From Alicyclobacillus mali NBRC 102425 (GTDB lineage Bacteria; Bacillota; Bacilli; Alicyclobacillales; Alicyclobacillaceae): a stretch of DNA of 64,000 nucleotides. Both the position numbers and the translations under genes were made by a program. Below, piece by piece: positions 32,328-40,701 of this stretch (its first letter is position 1; every line of letters starts with the position of its first letter). Below the pieces are notes generated by a model. That model was not told where the DNA came from, did no database searches, and was given only the letters and a program-made list of their open reading frames with translations. The stretch covers positions 62,001 through 126,000 of the forward strand of contig NZ_BCSG01000003.1 of NCBI RefSeq assembly GCF_001570745.1, written 5' to 3'.

Positions 32328-33272
32328 TCACGCCAGTTCGTCCTCGATCCAAGTCAGGTACTTGCCAATGCGGGCATCCGGGTTGTGGCGCAAGGACTCG
32401 ATGTCCTGCCGCACGGGAATCTTCCCTGCCATATAGAAGATGCGGGCCGCCGTCCCGACAGCCAAAGCGTCCTGCGACGGCATATCGCCGTAGCCGTGTT
32501 CAAAATGCGCCCAGCATTCCAAGGCGTCGGGCCGATTTTTGAGGTGCAGTTTGACCACGCCGAGATCGAGGGCCCTGTGTCCGTATCCGCATTCGTCGAA
32601 ATCAAGACAATACCAGCTCGGCTCCCGCGCGACAATGTTTCCGAAATGAAGATCCGCGTGGATGAAGCGTCGATCCGGCTCGAGAGCGCGGAATCTCTTC
32701 TCGATTTCCTTCGCCACGGAGACACAACGCCTTTTGTTCACCGCGCTCAGTGACTCGAACTGAAGCAAATGGCGAAGCGGCTCTCGCACCGCGCGTTGAA
32801 TATCGTACACGGGCCGATTCAAAGCCCAATTCTCGGGCTTCGATTGCATGATGGCGTCCGCGCCGCTGTGGAGCGCTTTCATCAATTCCCCAAGACGGCG
32901 ATAGTCTTCGCTGGAGGGTCTCTCAGGCGATTCCCCTTCAATGAACTCAAAGACCGCGTACAAGCGTTCACCGTCTGAACCGACGAGCCGTGTGGCGAAG
33001 TCTCCTGCTGTATTCGCAATCACGTTGGGCACGTTGATGTCATTGCGCAGCGCACACATCCACGCAAGTTCGGCCAGTATCTCCTGTTCACGGTACCTTT
33101 CCCGTCGATAGCGCCTCAGAATGTATCGCATCCCTCGGGTTCGAACGAGAAACGTATCGTTCTCCCCCTGATGAAGCAACTGAAAGTCCGTGTCGTCCTG
33201 ATGCCAGCCATACAAGGTTGCAAGCCTCAGCCTTTCTGGATGGCCTAAATGACCCGAGCTGCACGAAAACAT
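32328..33272 (-). CDS. APH/CotS-like phosphotransferase family protein
   Basis: This 314-residue protein has the aminoglycoside-phosphotransferase/kinase fold. The N-lobe has FLVRTRGMRYILRRYRRERY (about residues 40-59), the catalytic loop is FIHADLHFGNI (about 205-215, with Asp and Asn), and the metal Asp is in CLDFDECGYGHRALDLG (about 225-241). The closest Firmicute relatives are CotS/YutH/YsxE spore-associated kinases and homoserine-kinase-II-like proteins; the substrate is unknown. The ATG at 33272 has AGAGGTG upstream. It follows glmS but is separated from it by the glmS terminator only in the sense of position: both genes are on the minus strand, with this one upstream... transcription of glmS ends before it is reached, and this gene reads away to the left on its own. 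Confidence 0.8.
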   Translation of the reverse strand: MFSCSSGHLGHPERLRLATLYGWHQDDTDFQLLHQGENDTFLVRTRGMRYILRRYRRERYREQEILAELAWMCALRNDINVPNVIANTAGDFATRLVGSDGERLYAVFEFIEGESPERPSSEDYRRLGELMKALHSGADAIMQSKPENWALNRPVYDIQRAVREPLRHLLQFESLSAVNKRRCVSVAKEIEKRFRALEPDRRFIHADLHFGNIVAREPSWYCLDFDECGYGHRALDLGVVKLHLKNRPDALECWAHFEHGYGDMPSQDALAVGTAARIFYMAGKIPVRQDIESLRHNPDARIGKYLTWIEDELA

Positions 33273-33360
33273 GTCGTCACCTCTATTCCTCAGGCGATGG
33301 CGCGAATCCGTGCGCGACAGAATCGCGGTAACTCGCGTGGGGCGGGCAAGCCAAGCAAAA

Positions 33361-33387
33361 GGCGAACCGGGGCTCTCCCGGTCCGCC
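33361..33387 (-). terminator. Intrinsic terminator of the glmS transcript
   Basis: On the minus strand GGCGGACCGGG pairs with CCCGGTTCGCC around an AGAGC loop and is followed by TTTTG. It lies 9 bp after the glmS stop codon and ends the cdaA-cdaR-glmM-glmS unit before the kinase-like gene. Confidence 0.88.
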
Positions 33388-33395
33388 TCTCGTCT

Positions 33396-35225
33396 TCATT
33401 CCACCGTCACGCTCTTCGCCAGGTTCCGCGGCTTGTCGACGTCGTTCCCCCGCGCCACCGCGGCGTAGTACGCCAGCAGTTGCAGCGGAATCACCGCCGC
33501 CACGGGCGCGAGAAGCGGCATTGTCTTGGGCAAATAGATCACTTCGTCCACCGTCTTCTCGAGGTCCTCGTTGCCCACCCACGTGAGCCCGAGGACGAAC
33601 GCGCCGCGCGCCTTCACCTCGACGATGTTCGACAGCGTCTTCTCGTACAGTTCCGACTGCATCGCGAGCGCAATGACCGGCACGCCATCCGTGATGAGCG
33701 CCAGCGTCCCGTGCTTCAGCTCGCCTGCCGCGTACGCCTCCGCGTGAATGTAGGAGATTTCCTTGAGCTTCAGCGCGCCTTCGAGCGACACCGCGTAGTC
33801 AATGCCTCGGCCGATGAAGAACGTGTCGTGCGCATCCTTGTACCGCTTCGCAAACGACTCAATTTGCGGCGCCGTGTCCAGCACCTGCTCCACGACCTGC
33901 GGCAGGTCGTCGAGCGCCGCCAGCACCTCGCGCGCCTTCTCCTCTGCGAGGGTGCCGCGGCTCAGGCCAAACCGCACGGCCAACAGATACAGCGCCACGA
34001 GCTGCGTGGTGTACGCCTTCGTGGAAGCCACGGCGATCTCCGGCCCCGCCCACGTGATGATGGTGCTGTCTGCCTCGCGCGCGGCTGAGCTGCCGACCAC
34101 GTTCGTAATGGCCACCACGCGCACGCCGCGCTTCTTCATCTCCCGCATCGCCGCCAGTGTGTCCGCCGTCTCACCCGACTGCGTGATGGTGATGACGAGC
34201 GTGTTGTCTGTCACGATGGGATCGGAATACCGATACTCGGACGCGATCTCGACGTTGACAGGAATGCGCGCGAATGCCTCAATGGCGGCCTTGCCCACGA
34301 GGCCCGCGTGCCACGACGTGCCGCACGCGACGATGTGAATCCGGTCGATGGCCTGGATGTCCTCGTCCTCAAGGCCGAGTTCCGGAAGCTCCACGCGGCT
34401 GAGATCGTCCGACACCCGGCCGCGAAGGGTATCCCGAACCGCGCGCGGCTGCTCGTGGATCTCCTTCAGCATGAAGTGCGGATAGCCCCCGCGCTCCGCG
34501 CTGACGGCGTCCCAGGTGACGTGATACACTTCTTTCTTTACGGGCTCGCCGTCCAACGTGAAGCACTCGACCCCGTCGCGCCGCAGAACGGCCATTTCGC
34601 CGTCTTCCATCACGTAGATGTCGCGCGTGTATTCGAGAATGGCAGGGATGTCCGAGGCCACAAAGTTCTCCTTCTCGCCGAGGCCGATGATCATCGGGCT
34701 TGCGCGGCGAATGGCGACAATCTCGTCTGGATGGTCCTTCGCCATGACGACGAGCGCGTACGCGCCGCGGATCCGCTTGCCCACTGCGACCATGGTCTCG
34801 AACAGATCGCCGTTATACATCTCTTCAATGAGGTGCGCCACGACCTCCGTGTCGGTCTCCGACCGGAACTCGTGCCCGAGCGCCATCAGCTCTTCGCGCA
34901 ACGAGAGGTAGTTTTCCACAATACCGTTGTGCACGATGGCGAATCGGCCGCTGCAGTCCTGATGCGGATGCGCGTTTTCGTCCGACGGCTTGCCGTGCGT
35001 CGCCCAGCGCGTGTGGCCGATGGCGACGTGGCCCGAGATGGGCATCTCCGCGAGCTTTTCTTCCAGATTCGACAGGCGGCCCACCGCCTTCACGATCCGG
35101 ATGTTCCCGTCCGCCAGCGCAGCCACGCCGGCCGAGTCGTAGCCTCGATATTCGAGCTTCGCCAAGCCACCGACGACGACATCCTTGACATTCCTTGGGC
35201 CGATATAGCCGACGATTCCACACAT
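33396..35225 (-). CDS. glmS: Glutamine-fructose-6-phosphate aminotransferase (isomerizing)
   Basis: This 609-residue enzyme makes glucosamine-6-phosphate from fructose-6-phosphate and glutamine, the first step to UDP-GlcNAc. The N-terminal glutaminase has nucleophile Cys2 (MCGIVGYIG) and HTRWATHG (about residues 72-79). Two SIS sugar domains follow (TQSGETADTLAAMREMKKRG and IGRGIDYAVSLEGALKLKEI), and the C-terminus is the conserved PRNLAKSVTVE. The ATG at 35225 is fixed by the required Cys2. It is the last gene of the cdaA-cdaR-glmM-glmS set and is preceded by a glmS ribozyme, so its own product destabilises the mRNA. Confidence 0.98.
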   Translation of the reverse strand: MCGIVGYIGPRNVKDVVVGGLAKLEYRGYDSAGVAALADGNIRIVKAVGRLSNLEEKLAEMPISGHVAIGHTRWATHGKPSDENAHPHQDCSGRFAIVHNGIVENYLSLREELMALGHEFRSETDTEVVAHLIEEMYNGDLFETMVAVGKRIRGAYALVVMAKDHPDEIVAIRRASPMIIGLGEKENFVASDIPAILEYTRDIYVMEDGEMAVLRRDGVECFTLDGEPVKKEVYHVTWDAVSAERGGYPHFMLKEIHEQPRAVRDTLRGRVSDDLSRVELPELGLEDEDIQAIDRIHIVACGTSWHAGLVGKAAIEAFARIPVNVEIASEYRYSDPIVTDNTLVITITQSGETADTLAAMREMKKRGVRVVAITNVVGSSAAREADSTIITWAGPEIAVASTKAYTTQLVALYLLAVRFGLSRGTLAEEKAREVLAALDDLPQVVEQVLDTAPQIESFAKRYKDAHDTFFIGRGIDYAVSLEGALKLKEISYIHAEAYAAGELKHGTLALITDGVPVIALAMQSELYEKTLSNIVEVKARGAFVLGLTWVGNEDLEKTVDEVIYLPKTMPLLAPVAAVIPLQLLAYYAAVARGNDVDKPRNLAKSVTVE

Positions 35226-35249
35226 GAAGCAGGTATCCTCCTTCATCCG

Positions 35250-35395
35250 ATCTGCTCGCCTCTGTCCCACCGGTCGCCCGATGGATTTCAGGCTTCGCTT
35301 GCGGCGCGATCGGATTGGCGCCGGGAGGCATCCGCCGAATCTTTCGCCGACCTCCTCCGCGTCAACTCGGCCATAGCCGAGTCCAGGCGCTTGAC
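35250..35395 (-). ncRNA. glmS ribozyme (GlcN6P-dependent self-cleaving riboswitch)
   Basis: The minus strand between glmM and glmS contains the conserved features of the glmS ribozyme: AAGCGCC at the cleavage site, with the scissile bond between the A at 35391 and the G at 35390, and hairpin CTCGGC-TATG-GCCGAG. GTTGACGCGGAGGAGG follows. The core TTCGGCGGATGCCTCCCGG comes next, then the P4 domain CTGAAATCC...GGGCGACC...GGGACAGAGG. Position directly upstream of glmS (about 25 nt from its start) is canonical. Binding of glucosamine-6-phosphate triggers cleavage and lowers glmS expression. Confidence 0.94.
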
Positions 35396-35497
35396 ATGCG
35401 CTGCGTATCAGATTCACAGCCCATGTGACATTCTACGAGAAAACGCCCATCCGGTTCCTCGCCTGGCATCCCTCCCTTCAGCGGACCTCACATAGGG

Positions 35498-36838
35498 TCA
35501 CGCGCCGAGTTCCGCCTGGATGACCTGGACAATGTCGCCCACCACGCGGCGCAGAAGCTTCTCGTCCAGCCCCTCGACCATGACGCGCACGAGGTTCTCG
35601 GTCCCGGACTCGCGCACGAGCACGCGCCCGCTCTCGCCGAGATCGACCTCCGCTCTGCGCAGCGCGTCCTGAATGGACGCGTTGTCGCGCCAGGCGCGCT
35701 TGTCGCGCACGCGCACGTTCTCCAGGATCTGCGGGTAGCGGGTCATGACGCGGGACAGCTCAGACAGCCGCTTGCCGCTCTCCACCATGGTCTCCACCAG
35801 CTTCACGGCGGTCAGCATGCCATCGCCGGTGGTGGTGTGATCGAGGAGGATGATGTGGCCGCTCTGCTCGCCGCCGAGGGACGCGCCCTCCTCTCGCATC
35901 CGCTCCATGACGTACCGATCTCCCACGGCCGTGCGCAACACGGTGATGCCGAGATCGCTCATGGCCTTCACAAAACCGAGGTTCGACATGACCGTGGCGA
36001 CGACCTTGTCCCCGCGCAATTCTCCCTTTTCCTTCATGGCACGTGCGAGAATGGCCATAATGAAGTCGCCGTCCGCCACTTCGCCATTCTCGTCCACCGC
36101 GATGCACCGATCCGCATCCCCGTCGAACGCGAGCCCCACGTCCGCCCCGTGCTGCAGCACCGCGCGCTGCACGATGTGCGGATGCGTCGAGCCGCAGTCG
36201 ACGTTGATGTTCACGCCGTCCGGGTTCGCGTGGATGACCATGACGTCCGCGCCGAGCCGCCGGAACACCTCGGGCGCGATGAACGATGCTGCGCCGTTCG
36301 CGCAGTCGAGCACCACCTTGAGCCCGTCGAACCGCACGCGAGCGGCCTGCACCAGAAAGCGGGTGTACGCCTCCGCCGCTGGCTCGTCGTACATCCGGCC
36401 CACGCCGTCGCCGATGGGCCTCGGCAGCGTATCGGTTCCTTCGGTGAGCAGGGCCTCCATCCGCTCCTCCATCTCGTCCAGGAGCTTAAATCCGTCGCCA
36501 CCGAAAAATTTGATGCCGTTGTCCGCCACCGGGTTGTGGGACGCCGAGATCATCACGCCCGCGTCGGCCCGCAGAAGCCGCGTCAGATGAGCCACGCCAG
36601 GCGTGGAGATGACGCCGAGGCGGAGCGCATCCACGCCCATCGACAGAATGCCACTCACCAGCGCCGTTTCCAACATGTCACCGGAGATCCGGGTGTCCTT
36701 GCCGACGACGATGCGCGATCCCGGCCGGCGCGCCGTCAGCACATACGCACCGACGCGCCCCAGCCGGAACGCAAGCTCCGGCGTGAGCTCCTGATTCGCC
36801 ACGCCGCGCACGCCGTCCGTGCCAAACCACTTGCCCAC
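35498..36838 (-). CDS. glmM: Phosphoglucosamine mutase
   Basis: This 446-residue alpha-D-phosphohexomutase interconverts glucosamine-6-P and glucosamine-1-P. The phosphoserine loop is ISASHNPVADNGIKFFG (about residues 98-114), the Mg2+ loop FDGDADRCIAVD (about 240-251), the sugar loop GGEQSGHI (about 323-330) and the phosphate loop RESGTENLVRVMVEG (near 415). The GTG at 36838 follows AGAGGAG by 9 nt and gives the typical GKWFGTDGVRG start. It lies between cdaR and glmS. In Firmicutes GlmM also binds and inhibits CdaA, which explains the conserved gene order. Confidence 0.97.
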   Translation of the reverse strand: MGKWFGTDGVRGVANQELTPELAFRLGRVGAYVLTARRPGSRIVVGKDTRISGDMLETALVSGILSMGVDALRLGVISTPGVAHLTRLLRADAGVMISASHNPVADNGIKFFGGDGFKLLDEMEERMEALLTEGTDTLPRPIGDGVGRMYDEPAAEAYTRFLVQAARVRFDGLKVVLDCANGAASFIAPEVFRRLGADVMVIHANPDGVNINVDCGSTHPHIVQRAVLQHGADVGLAFDGDADRCIAVDENGEVADGDFIMAILARAMKEKGELRGDKVVATVMSNLGFVKAMSDLGITVLRTAVGDRYVMERMREEGASLGGEQSGHIILLDHTTTGDGMLTAVKLVETMVESGKRLSELSRVMTRYPQILENVRVRDKRAWRDNASIQDALRRAEVDLGESGRVLVRESGTENLVRVMVEGLDEKLLRRVVGDIVQVIQAELGA

Positions 36839-36915
36839 CGATGCACGCTCCTCTCTCACAACGCAAACATTGTGCCACAGAAGACCGTCCGTGCAAAGAT
36901 GCAGTCTTTGGCGGG

Positions 36916-38121
36916 TCACGGCATGGTCTGCACCGTAGCCGTGCGCGCGGAGATGCTCACCGCGGACAGCCCCGCGGGCAGGTGGACCTGGATGGGCAAC
37001 GAGGCCGTGCCACGGCTCATGCCGGACGCGTCCACGTACGCCTGAACCGCACTCGCGTCCTTCTCGACGGCCTGGACGGCCGACTGCGCGCCCGTCACCG
37101 TGACCGTCACCGTCCGCGGCCCAATTAGGCGGACGCCCGTCGCTCCCGTGATGGTCACCGGGATGTTCGACAGCGTGGCCACCGCGGACGGCTCCACGTC
37201 GATCACGGCCGTCACCGCCGCGGGCGACACGCTCGTCATTCCCGGCAGAAGGGGAATCGGAACCGACACCGTCGTCGACTTGGCAAGGCCGGTCACATCA
37301 ATGGGCACGCGCAGTCCACCTCGCGGAAGCTGCCCTGCCGGCAACCCCTGTTCCACGGCGCTCGTCGGTTCCAGGCGCACCGACGCGATGGCGTACCCCG
37401 CCGCCGGATTTCCCGTCACCGCAGGTGTCAGGGTCACGGACTGACTGGCCGACGTCACCGGCAGCGTCACCGCGACGGCGGACGGCGTGACCGTCACTCC
37501 TGGCACCGCCTTACCCGCGCCATCCAGCGGCAGAAGATCCACGAGTTTCGTCTCCGTTTGGGACAACCCGCTCGCGTCCACCACGCCCGCCACTTCGGCC
37601 ACCGACTGCACGCTCGATGCTGCACCCGAGATCTCCACCATGCCCGCACCAAACTGCGGCTTGCCGAGCACGTATCCTTGGCTTGGCGCGCCGACGACGC
37701 TGATTCGCACCGTCCTCTCCACGGTGACCTTCGGCTCGAGCGTCACCGTGATGGTGGCAGGCGCGAGTGTGTAAGTGCGCACGCTGGCCGGCATGTTGAT
37801 GGCCGCTACGTGCAGGGTGTACGTGCCAGGGCCAAGATCCTGCGCATTCGCGACGATCTCGGCCTTCATCATATCGCTCGCGAGCGTCGGCAGGCGCAGA
37901 AGCGTGGTGGTCACCCGAGCCGTGACCGTCGGCACCTGCGAGACCAGCACCTCATCCGCCGAGGTCTCCACCCGAACGGGCAGTTCGAACGACTCGGTGA
38001 CGCCCGTCGAGGTCTGCTGACTGCCGGCCTGCTCGGCGTGAACGGCCAGCCAAAGAATACACGCGAGCACGAGCGCGATGATCCGAAGCGCCACGTTGTT
38101 GTTGAGCAGACGGTCCATCAT
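36916..38121 (-). CDS. cdaR: CdaR, YbbR-domain regulator of diadenylate cyclase
   Basis: This 401-residue protein has one N-terminal membrane helix (about residues 11-28, VALRIIALVLACILWLAVHA). The extracytoplasmic part contains about four YbbR repeats rich in Val, Thr and Pro. CdaR interacts with CdaA and modulates c-di-AMP synthesis. The ATG at 38121 (ATGATG) overlaps the cdaA stop and follows GGCGGAG. The downstream glmM is on the same transcript. The long Thr/Ser/Val-rich repeats are normal for the family. Confidence 0.94.
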   Translation of the reverse strand: MMDRLLNNNVALRIIALVLACILWLAVHAEQAGSQQTSTGVTESFELPVRVETSADEVLVSQVPTVTARVTTTLLRLPTLASDMMKAEIVANAQDLGPGTYTLHVAAINMPASVRTYTLAPATITVTLEPKVTVERTVRISVVGAPSQGYVLGKPQFGAGMVEISGAASSVQSVAEVAGVVDASGLSQTETKLVDLLPLDGAGKAVPGVTVTPSAVAVTLPVTSASQSVTLTPAVTGNPAAGYAIASVRLEPTSAVEQGLPAGQLPRGGLRVPIDVTGLAKSTTVSVPIPLLPGMTSVSPAAVTAVIDVEPSAVATLSNIPVTITGATGVRLIGPRTVTVTVTGAQSAVQAVEKDASAVQAYVDASGMSRGTASLPIQVHLPAGLSAVSISARTATVQTMP

Positions 38122-38939
38122 CGCGACTCCGCCTTTCGATTCCAGAAAGAAAGCGCGCTCGTCTTCTGCGGGACGAGCAGCTTCATCAAAAGTTCGTTGA
38201 GCGCTTCCTCGTCGAGATGGCCGTGCATCACGCCATCGACGCACACGGATACCTGCCCCGTCTCCTCGGACACAATGACGCTCACCCCGTCAGACTGCTC
38301 CGTGATGCCGAGCCCAGCGCGGTGCCTCGTGCCGAGTTGCTTGTCCAGGTTGCGATTCTCAGTCAGTGGCAGCACGCATCCGGCAGCCATGATCTGCGTC
38401 CCGCGCACAACCACGGCGCCGTCGTGGAGCGGCGTGTTGGGAATGAACAGGTTGATGAACAGCTCTGTACTCACGCGCGCCTCGAGGCGCGTACCCGTCT
38501 CGATGTATTCGTTGAGGCCCGTCTGGCGCTCGATGACGATGAGCGCGCCCGTTTTCGTCTTCGCAAGCACCTGACAGGCCTTGACAATCTCATTCACCGT
38601 GTGCACCATATTCGGTTCCTCGTGCAGCAGGAGATTGAAGTTCCACAGGCTTCCGCGCCCGAGTTGTTCGAGCGCGCGCCGGAGTTCCGGCTGAAAGACG
38701 ACGGGAATTGCAAACAGCCCTATTTCAATGATCCGGTTCAGGAGCCAGTTGGAGGCGGACAGGTTGAGCAGGCTCGAGACCATGGTCACGACCACGACGA
38801 CAATGACGCCCTTCAGGAGCTGAACGGCCCGAGTGCCCCGAATGAGAAGCAGCAGATAGTAAATCATGAAAGCCACGAACAGGATGTCGATGACGTCCTT
38901 GAAGCCAAAGTCCCGGATTGCCGTGAGCCACGCGTCCAT
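38118..38939 (-). CDS. cdaA: Diadenylate cyclase CdaA
   Basis: This 273-residue membrane cyclase makes c-di-AMP from two ATP. It has three N-terminal helices (about residues 13-34, 38-58 and 66-83) and a DAC domain with LHDGAVVV (DGA, about 178-185) and GTRHRAGLG (RHR, about 208-216). It is first in the cdaA-cdaR-glmM-glmS operon that couples second-messenger control of osmolyte and cell-wall balance to amino-sugar synthesis. ATG 38939 follows AGGGGGC. The promoter lies just upstream. Confidence 0.97.
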   Translation of the reverse strand: MDAWLTAIRDFGFKDVIDILFVAFMIYYLLLLIRGTRAVQLLKGVIVVVVVTMVSSLLNLSASNWLLNRIIEIGLFAIPVVFQPELRRALEQLGRGSLWNFNLLLHEEPNMVHTVNEIVKACQVLAKTKTGALIVIERQTGLNEYIETGTRLEARVSTELFINLFIPNTPLHDGAVVVRGTQIMAAGCVLPLTENRNLDKQLGTRHRAGLGITEQSDGVSVIVSEETGQVSVCVDGVMHGHLDEEALNELLMKLLVPQKTSALSFWNRKAESR

Positions 38940-38974
38940 ACAAAGCCCCCTGCCCGTCGGGGAGTCTCGTTCCC

Positions 38975-39003
38975 ATTGTTTCCTACCCGAGCCCCCGAGT
39001 CAA
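38975..39003 (-). promoter_or_regulatory. Putative promoter of the cdaA operon
   Basis: On the minus strand TTGACT (38998-39003) and AACAAT (38975-38980) are spaced 17 bp, 36 nt before the cdaA start. The hexamers match the consensus at 5 and 4 of 6 positions. Confidence 0.55.
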
Positions 39004-39026
39004 GACAGTCACTTCCATCCGCGTGT

Positions 39027-39710
39027 TCACGCCCGCCACGCAGCCCGCCTCCGTGCGGCCCTCGCCCGTTCCTTCGATCGCGCCCGCTGCAGCGCGCGAA
39101 AGAACGCCTTCGCGAGCGCCTCGTGTCCCTCGTCCGTGGGGTGAATCGGATTGCGGAACAGGCGCAGATCCCGAAACTGACCACTTCGGTAGTGCTCGAC
39201 GTAGTCCGGTTCGTGCCCGCGAAACGCCTTGTACGTCTCGACCACGACAAGCCCGTGTCTCAGCGCGATCCGGCGGACGCGATCGTTATACTCCTGCGTC
39301 ACCTCCTCCGCCAGGGCGAAATTCGGAAAGGGATTGTAGAGCGTCGCAATGCCGAACGTGCTGTGCGGCCGCTTGCACCACTCCACGAGGCGTTCGACGT
39401 CCTCCTCACAGCGGCGCATGATGTCCTGGATAAGGTCGGCGCGCCGCGTGAGGAGGACCGGAGCGCTGCGTAGGAGATCGTTTCCGCCAATCATGAGGGT
39501 GACGATCTCGGCTTCCTCGACGATGCAGGGCGGGAGATCCTGAAGCGATTTGAACAGCTGCCTCGCTGTCCAGCCGGGCTTCGCCTGGATATGCAGCGTC
39601 GCGCGGACCTGGCGGGCGAAGCGAGCGCGCAGGCGATCCGCAAACCTTTTCTCCGGCGCACTCGCACCGTAGCCGTATGTAATGGAATCTCCGAGCGCGA
39701 GCATCAGCAT
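39027..39710 (-). CDS. SGNH/GDSL-type hydrolase
   Basis: This 227-residue SGNH hydrolase has block I LALGDSITYGYGA (nucleophile Ser at about residue 9), block III IGGNDLL (about 73-79) and block V IHPTDEGHEAL (Asp/His, about 197-207). It has no signal peptide, so a cytosolic esterase or lysophospholipase-like role is likely; the substrate is unknown. The ATG at 39710 has AGGAGG 8 nt upstream; ATG 39716 is too close to that site. It is upstream of cdaA on the same strand and divergent from pdaB. Confidence 0.88.
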   Translation of the reverse strand: MLMLALGDSITYGYGASAPEKRFADRLRARFARQVRATLHIQAKPGWTARQLFKSLQDLPPCIVEEAEIVTLMIGGNDLLRSAPVLLTRRADLIQDIMRRCEEDVERLVEWCKRPHSTFGIATLYNPFPNFALAEEVTQEYNDRVRRIALRHGLVVVETYKAFRGHEPDYVEHYRSGQFRDLRLFRNPIHPTDEGHEALAKAFFRALQRARSKERARAARRRAAWRA

Positions 39711-39740
39711 GACCATCGCCTCCTGGGTGAGTCGCTGATC

Positions 39741-39757
39741 GTAAGCTATGGGCTTAC
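39741..39757. promoter_or_regulatory. Palindrome between divergent SGNH hydrolase and pdaB genes
   Basis: GTAAGC-TATGG-GCTTAC is a perfect 6-bp inverted repeat 31 bp upstream of the SGNH start codon and about 30 bp upstream of the alternative pdaB start. It may be an operator; no protein can be named. Confidence 0.35.
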
Positions 39758-39860
39758 CCCGCGATTGGTCACAGGAGGTGCCCACGTGCCAGTGGCGAGA
39801 TCGCATAGGAGGTGTGGCTGCTGCAAACACTGCAGGCAGAATCCAAAGGGAGGTTGGCCA

Positions 39861-40613
39861 ATGCGGAGCTTCTGGAAGCGACTTCGCGCGGGCGTGGCCG
39901 CGCTCACGGCCGCATGCGTGTGCGCCTTCTCATGCATGAGCCTGCAACCCGCGGCGGTGCGGGCCGCCGATACGAAGGCTCAGGCGCCGAGGGCCGTGTA
40001 TAAGGTGGACACGAAGGAAAAAGTGGTTGCGCTCACGTTTGACATCTCGTGGGGGCACCGCACGCCCGAGCCGGTCTTGGAGACATTGAAGAAATGCGGC
40101 GTGACGAAGGCGACGTTCTTTCTGAGCGGTCCTTGGACGATGCACCATCCCGAGATCGCCAAGAAGATCAAGGCCATGGGGTATGAAATCGGGAGCCACG
40201 GCTACCTGCACAAGGATTATTCGAATTACCCGGATTCCTGGATCCGAGAGCAGGCGATGCTTGCGGACAAGGCCATTCAGCAGGTCACGGGCGTCAAACC
40301 GAAGCTGTTCCGGACGCCGAACGGCGACCTGAACCCGCGTGTCATACGCTGCCTGACGAGCATGGGCTACACGGTGGTGCAGTGGAACACAGACTCGCTC
40401 GACTGGAAGAACCCAGGCGTGGACGCCATTGTGAACCGGGTGACGAAGCGGGTCGTGCCGGGCGACATCGTGCTGATGCACGCGAGCGATTCGTCGAAGC
40501 AGATTGTGGAAGCGCTGCCGCGGATCGTGGAAAACCTGCGCCAGCAGGGGTATCAGTTCGTGACGGTCTCCGAACTCCTCGCGGGCGCAAAGGTGAAGTC
40601 CATGGTCCAGTGA
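39861..40613 (+). CDS. pdaB: Sporulation polysaccharide deacetylase PdaB-like
   Basis: This 250-residue protein has an N-terminal signal/anchor (MRSFWKRLRAGVAALTAACV, cleavage region near AAVRAADT) and a NodB domain. Motif 1 is LTFDISWGHRTPE, motif 2 is SHGYLHKDY (zinc His pair) and motif 3 is FRTPNGDLN. Length and synteny with gerD, mrp and cwlD match PdaB, needed for mature spores in Bacillus. ATG 39861 has GGAGG 7 nt upstream. An in-frame GTG at 39786 also has a good GGAGG and would add 25 residues including CGCCKHC before the signal peptide. Confidence 0.9.
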   Translation: MRSFWKRLRAGVAALTAACVCAFSCMSLQPAAVRAADTKAQAPRAVYKVDTKEKVVALTFDISWGHRTPEPVLETLKKCGVTKATFFLSGPWTMHHPEIAKKIKAMGYEIGSHGYLHKDYSNYPDSWIREQAMLADKAIQQVTGVKPKLFRTPNGDLNPRVIRCLTSMGYTVVQWNTDSLDWKNPGVDAIVNRVTKRVVPGDIVLMHASDSSKQIVEALPRIVENLRQQGYQFVTVSELLAGAKVKSMVQ

Positions 40614-40639
40614 GCCATGCGGCGCGGCGCTTTGCTCAG

Positions 40640-40669
40640 GGATAGGTCGGCGGAGCGATTCGCATACTG
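40640..40669 (+). promoter_or_regulatory. Candidate sigma-G promoter of gerD
   Basis: GGATAG (40640-40645) and CATACTG (40663-40669), 17 bp apart, resemble the forespore sigma-G consensus (TGNATA and CATACTA). The position 33 nt upstream of the gerD GTG, and the known forespore expression of gerD in Bacillus, support it. Confidence 0.4.
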
Positions 40670-40701
40670 ACGATAAACCGGGTGTTGAGGAGGGGCTTCG
40701 C

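Noticed and set aside
32328-33272. Reading the kinase-like gene as part of the glmS operon
   Set aside because: A good terminator lies between the two, and on the minus strand this gene is downstream of glmS. It has its own ribosome binding site, so independent transcription is more likely. The closing wording of its feature entry about being upstream is loose: it is downstream of glmS and beyond the glmS terminator.
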